Assembly: GCA_937900165.1 (NCBI GenBank)
Contig: CALCCX010000169.1
Span: 1 to 6,529 of the forward strand
Length of the DNA: 6,529 nucleotides
Reading direction: 5' to 3'
From: an uncultured Acidimicrobiia bacterium
GTDB taxonomy: Bacteria; Actinomycetota; Acidimicrobiia; Spongiisociales; Spongiisociaceae
Position 1 is the first letter of the stretch. Every line of letters begins with the position of its first letter. Shown one piece after another: positions 5,346 to 6,529 of this stretch. The notes under the pieces are model-generated. The model was not told where the DNA came from, searched no databases, and saw only the letters and a list, made by a program, of their open reading frames with translations. A program made the position numbers and the translations under genes.

Positions 5346-6501
5346 TGCCGGTGGTGGTGTAGGTGTGGCCTAGTTTTGTGGTCCATTGATGATCACCGTT
5401 GGGTAGGGGCCGGTGGGTCCATCCGGCGCGGTGTTTGATTCCGTGGTCGTGGCGACACAACGGGTCGAGGTTCCAAATAGTGGTAGGTCCACCATCAGCC
5501 CATGGGACTCGGTGGTCGAGGTCGCTGTCAACGGCGGGCATCCGACAACCAGGAAATACACAGGTCCGATCACGGGCCTCCACATACCTACGCTGGGCGG
5601 CGGAGGGTCGACGCCGAGTGGTCCCGCTGTGCAACAACTGGTCCGTGGCGGGATCGGTGACCGTGAACCGCCACTCACCAGAGTCTTGTTGTTGTTGTTC
5701 TGTGACCTGGCGAACAATATCGGCGATGACGGGTCCGTATCCGGCCAGCTCGCCTGGGGTGTCAGCCAACCTGGCCAATGTTTCGAGGTCGACGTGGATA
5801 TCGACTATCCCCCTACCCGCTGGTCCTCTGCTGGTTCTTCCCTCCAGGAGGTCCAAGAACACGTCCGCTCGCAACTGGTCCATGGTGCGGGTTTCTTCAG
5901 CCGTCTTCAAACTCTGGGCGAGGGCATTGATCCTGCGGGTCACGGCCACAGCCCGATCTGGAGCCAGATCGAATGCGAACAGGTTGGCGGTACCAGACTC
6001 GCTCGGCTGACACACCACACGGCGACCCTCAACTGCGTCTTCGTAACGCTGTGTTGCTTCTTCGGGGTCCGCTTCGATACACAGCCGGGCCACCCGAGCC
6101 CGTAGCTGACCAGTAGTCAACCCTGGGGCCTGGTCGATGATCCGATCCACAACGCTACGGGCAGTGTCCTCAGACAGATGGGCAGTGCCATGAGCAATCG
6201 TTCTGGCCCGACGCACATCAACATCACCAGCCGCCAGAGCATCCGAAACTCGGGGCAGACGATCTTTGAGATCAACCGCGAAGGCCAGCTCGGTGTCAGC
6301 GGCCCGGCGGGTCAAACACAAAGCCACCCGGATCTCGGCTGCGGCGGATTCGTTGGCCAACTCCGGGTCGTCGTCCACTTCGCCCATGAAATCGGACACC
6401 GACGCCATGGTCTCATACACCCGGGCAGCGAAATGTGACGCCATGCGCTGCTGGGCTCGCAGTACGACGATGCGGTCATGGCCGGACAGGTCGTCTACGT
6501 C
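5335..6501 (-). CDS. DUF222-HNH endonuclease domain protein (13E12-type), 5'-truncated
   Basis: The N-terminal part is DUF222-like: Ala/Arg-rich helices with LSGHDRIVVLRAQQRM directly upstream of the internal ATG at 6444. The C-terminal HNH nuclease has a zinc-type pair in CVFPGC and the catalytic block DLDHRVPWADGG followed by NLDPLCRHDH and KH. Numbered from the ATG at 6444, key residues are C295, C300, D310, H311, N325, C330, H332, H334 and H338. The reading frame stays open upstream of 6444 and the residues there still look like DUF222, so 6444 is not the true start; the gene runs off the real sequence at 6501. Bases beyond that also translate but look like sequencing adapter. Such proteins occur in many copies in actinobacterial genomes and their biological role is not settled; nuclease activity is inferred from the intact HNH residues. 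Confidence 0.88.
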   Translation of the reverse strand, partial: DVDDLSGHDRIVVLRAQQRMASHFAARVYETMASVSDFMGEVDDDPELANESAAAEIRVALCLTRRAADTELAFAVDLKDRLPRVSDALAAGDVDVRRARTIAHGTAHLSEDTARSVVDRIIDQAPGLTTGQLRARVARLCIEADPEEATQRYEDAVEGRRVVCQPSESGTANLFAFDLAPDRAVAVTRRINALAQSLKTAEETRTMDQLRADVFLDLLEGRTSRGPAGRGIVDIHVDLETLARLADTPGELAGYGPVIADIVRQVTEQQQQDSGEWRFTVTDPATDQLLHSGTTRRRPSAAQRRYVEARDRTCVFPGCRMPAVDSDLDHRVPWADGGPTTIWNLDPLCRHDHGIKHRAGWTHRPLPNGDHQWTTKLGHTYTTTGKPP

Positions 6502-6529
6502 AGATCGGAAGAGCGTCGTGGAGGGAAAG
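6502..6529 (+). other. Probable Illumina TruSeq adapter at contig end (artefact)
   Basis: From 6502 the sequence begins AGATCGGAAGAGCGTCGTG, the start of the reverse-complemented Illumina universal adapter, and goes on through 6529 with one mismatch (G at 6521 where the adapter has T): 27 of 28 bases agree from memory. These bases should not be treated as genomic. Confidence 0.93.

Noticed and set aside
5687..5698. Four TTG repeats, a possible microsatellite
   Set aside because: It encodes a four-glutamine run inside the HNH protein; too short to be meaningful.

Overview
The window is a GC-rich bacterial stretch in which every real gene reads on the minus strand. A DUF222/HNH (13E12-type) endonuclease gene, a CmtR-like metal sensor and a PimB-prime-like GT4 glycosyltransferase together suggest a high-GC actinobacterium; the order cannot be fixed from sequence alone. 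The right end carries what looks like Illumina adapter sequence (6502-6529), so this is probably the end of a contig from a short-read draft or metagenome assembly.

In the direction of transcription (right to left): (1) 6501-5335, a DUF222-HNH protein whose 5' end is lost at the contig edge; (2) a 170-base gap with two small hairpins just after its stop; (3) 5164-4382, an AAC(3)-family N-acetyltransferase with a TTG start; (4) 4332-3253, a GT4 glycosyltransferase; (5) 3256-2351, pseudouridine-5'-phosphate glycosidase (psuG), overlapping the previous stop by ATGA; (6) 2350-2294, a promoter packed with inverted repeats; (7) 2293-1943, a CmtR-like ArsR-family sensor with the expected three cysteines; (8) 1946-18, a P1B-type metal-efflux ATPase, coupled to the sensor gene by a second ATGA overlap.

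Two functional units can be argued. Genes 3-5 are closely packed and probably co-transcribed, but their functions (acetyl transfer, glycosyl transfer, pseudouridine nucleotide cleavage) do not form an obvious pathway. Genes 7-8 form a self-regulated cadmium/lead-type resistance operon: the sensor should repress at the inverted repeats covering its own promoter and release when it binds metal, allowing the pump to be made.

I see no CRISPR array, tRNA, rRNA, insertion sequence or phage gene, and no clearly new multi-gene system. The most distinctive parts are the dense operator upstream of the sensor, the single-cysteine APC-motif pump, and a psuG whose usual kinase partner is missing.
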